Assembly (NCBI GenBank): GCA_012513005.1
Contig: JAAZCZ010000095.1
Span: 1 to 23,264 of the forward strand
From: Oscillospiraceae bacterium
GTDB taxonomy: Bacteria > Bacillota > Clostridia > Oscillospirales > Oscillospiraceae
Reading direction: 5' to 3'
DNA: 23,264 bases
Positions 21,941 through 23,264 of this stretch are shown in pieces. The stretch's first letter is position 1; every line of letters starts with the position of its first letter. A program made the translations under genes and the position numbers. A model generated the notes under the pieces. The model was not told where the DNA came from and ran no database searches. It saw only the letters and a program-made list of their open reading frames with translations.

Positions 21941-22825
21941 ATGAAATTAAGACAAATTCTTGCAATATTTTTAGTTATCTGCCTGCTTACACCCATGACA
22001 GCGGTTTTTGCCGCAGAGGAAACAGCAGACAGGCGTGCCGTAATCGGCGCAGATTTATCAGACGAGCAGATTGAAAGCGTTTACAAAACCTTTGGAATTA
22101 AGCGTGGCGATATAAAGGAGCTTCGGATCACAAACGCAGATGAACGCCGCTATTTAGAGGGGCATGTAGATTCCTCAAAAATCGGCACGAGGTCAATTTC
22201 CTGTGTGTATATCGAGCTGCAAAAAGACGGCAAGGGCACAGATGTGCAGACCTCCAATATAAACTGGTGCACAGCTAAGATGTATATTAGCGCACTTGCA
22301 ACAGCCGGCATAACCGATGCCAAGATAATAGTGACTGCGCCGTTTGAGGTTTCGGGTACGGCGGCACTTGCCGGAATTTATCAGGCATACGAGGATATGA
22401 GCGGCAAAGAGATAGACGCTGTTGCAAAGGAAGTCGGCACAGAGGAGCTCACGGTAACTGCTAAATTAGCAGAGCAGCTCGGCGGCTACGACATCACAGA
22501 GCTTGTTAATGAGCTTAAACTCATATTAGACGATGTCAGAAACATGACTGATGAGGAGCTTAGGCAGGAGATATTAAAGCTTGCAGAGCAGTTTAATGTA
22601 AAGCTCACAGATAGCCAAATCGACCAGCTTATAAAGCTCTGCCGCTCACTTGAGAAGCTAAACCCCGAGCAGCTCAAAGAAAAGGTAGAGGGCATTCAAA
22701 ACAGCCTTAATAAGCTTGCCGAGGCAAAGGAAAAAATAAGCGGCATAAGCGCAAAATTAGCGGATATATTTAAGTCAATCGGAGATTTCTTCAAAAGGCT
22801 CTTCGGCGGAGCAAAAACTGCATAA
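21941..22825 (+). CDS. ypuA: Secreted DUF1002 (YpuA-like) protein
   Basis: A 294-residue protein with a classical signal peptide (MKLRQILAIFLVICLLTPMTAVFA, first 24 residues shown in full as 1-24, cleavage before AEE). A DUF1002/YpuA-type domain follows: VIGADLSDEQIESVYKTFGI, SISCVYIEL, NINWCTAKMYISALATAGITDAKIIVTAPFEVSGTAAL (about residues 115-152), and a helical C-terminal half with repeated EELRQEILKLAEQF-like helices ending in FKRLFGG. The function of this family is unknown. The ATG at 21941 follows AGAGAGGA; the in-frame ATG at 21911 has no ribosome binding site and would spoil the signal peptide. It starts 39 bases after rsmG and ends at a strong terminator. Confidence 0.85.
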   Translation: MKLRQILAIFLVICLLTPMTAVFAAEETADRRAVIGADLSDEQIESVYKTFGIKRGDIKELRITNADERRYLEGHVDSSKIGTRSISCVYIELQKDGKGTDVQTSNINWCTAKMYISALATAGITDAKIIVTAPFEVSGTAALAGIYQAYEDMSGKEIDAVAKEVGTEELTVTAKLAEQLGGYDITELVNELKLILDDVRNMTDEELRQEILKLAEQFNVKLTDSQIDQLIKLCRSLEKLNPEQLKEKVEGIQNSLNKLAEAKEKISGISAKLADIFKSIGDFFKRLFGGAKTA

Positions 22826-22837
22826 TAGCTTTTTATT

Positions 22838-22876
22838 AGGCACGGGTTTATACCCGTGCCTGTTTTTGTTTTTTCA
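22838..22876 (+). terminator. Intrinsic terminator of rsmG-ypuA
   Basis: AGGCACGGGT (22838-22847) pairs with ACCCGTGCCT (22852-22861), loop TTAT, followed by GTTTTTGTTTTTTC. Confidence 0.9.
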
Positions 22877-23102
22877 GGCTTTTTGTATAGATAAAGGCAA
22901 ATTATTGCCTTTTAGATAAAATCGTCAATATCCCCAAAAGCTGCGCTCGAGCTGCGGCATTTGCTACATATATTAAGGCCATGTTCGGCGATATTAACAA
23001 AATGATATTTTCGTGTAACATTTTGCCGCTTTGAGTCAATATATGTATGAGGGCAAGCAAATGCTGCAATGCTCGTAAATTGTGAAAACTGCGAAATTTC
23101 GG

Positions 23103-23160
23103 AAGCCCCACTCGGACGAGGGGGGAAGGCTCGGCAGAATGCCGAGACAGGGGGGAGAGA
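23103..23160 (+). repeat. Double-hairpin dispersed element, copy 2
   Basis: Same layout as 3324-3380: CTC-GGAC-GAG followed by a G run, then CTCGGC-AGAAT-GCCGAG (23130-23146), closed by GACAGGGGGGAG. Framework bases are shared while the inner stem sequence differs. Confidence 0.6.
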
Positions 23161-23247
23161 CAGCGCAAAACACCTGTGCGTGAAAGATTTACAGCAGAAA
23201 TAATACAGAATAGCACTGAATGTAAACGCCAAAAAGCCAACAATACC

Positions 23248-23264
23248 GAGGGTTTTCACTCCCC
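23248..23264 (-). repeat. Truncated end of another double-hairpin element
   Basis: The minus strand reads GGGGAGTGAAAACCCTC, matching the closing GGGGAGTGAAAAACCT at 3365-3380. The rest lies beyond the window, in inverse orientation to copy 2. Confidence 0.5.

Larger units (their letters stand above)
22877..23264. other. Non-coding 3' end of the window
   Basis: About 390 bases without a supported gene. It contains a second hairpin (AAAGGCAA-ATTA-TTGCCTTT, 22893-22912), one double-hairpin element and the truncated start of another. Overlapping minus-strand open frames run through the element and show no recognisable family. Confidence 0.5.

Noticed and set aside
22902..23259. Minus-strand open frames of ~115 residues at the window end
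   Set aside because: The apparent start GTG is part of the repeat's closing sequence, the middle is translated double-hairpin element, and no family is recognisable. The C-terminal third (NICSKC..) could be a decayed gene, but this is too weak to call.

Overview
The window looks like the chromosome of an anaerobic Gram-positive Firmicute, most likely a gut-type clostridium of mid GC. The evidence is a Bacillus-like gene order around sepF/divIVA/ileS/lspA, a SleB/CwlJ-type wall hydrolase, a CsaB wall-polymer pyruvyl transferase, DivIC next to a YabR-like S1 protein, and a peroxide-defence block (perR, reverse rubrerythrin, rubredoxin) typical of anaerobes. No rRNA, tRNA, CRISPR array or prophage was recognised.

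Layout. Positions 1-2978 hold the 3' part of a membrane-anchored surface protein with GLUG-like and InlB-B-like repeats, followed by a membrane glycosyltransferase and a terminator. Positions 2995-3650 are a gene-free repeat island of REP-like palindromes, partly duplicated, around a separate double-hairpin element. Positions 3652-14640 are one long co-directional cluster from a strong promoter to a strong terminator: csaB, a PurN-like protein that has lost its catalytic residues, miaA, a HlyD-like membrane protein, yggS, sepF, divIVA, a hairpin, ileS, lspA with a long Arg/Pro-rich tail, and a RluA-family pseudouridine synthase. It combines division (SepF, DivIVA), envelope maturation (CsaB, LspA) and translation (MiaA, IleRS, pseudouridine synthase).

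Positions 14640-15347 hold two more REP-like palindromes beside a REP-associated tyrosine transposase (RAYT), the probable mobiliser of the whole REP family here. An aldehyde dehydrogenase with its own promoter follows. It converges on a minus-strand divIC-yabR pair across a shared terminator. The next minus-strand operon, perR-reverse rubrerythrin-rubredoxin, starts from a promoter whose -10 region overlaps a near-consensus PerR box, which implies autoregulation. After an AT-rich gap come a secreted wall hydrolase, rsmG and a secreted YpuA/DUF1002 protein, each set closed by a clear terminator. The last ~390 bases are non-coding and carry double-hairpin elements.

Most notable observations: (1) seven REP-like hairpins, each preceded by GTAG, in the same window as a RAYT with intact HUH and Tyr motifs; (2) LspA with a ~250-residue tail containing ten-residue PRRRPxxEDA repeats; (3) a PurN-fold protein with Asn, His and Asp catalytic positions all replaced; (4) a small rubredoxin whose first cysteine pair is CxC rather than CxxC. 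All family assignments come from reading motifs by eye; no database search was run.
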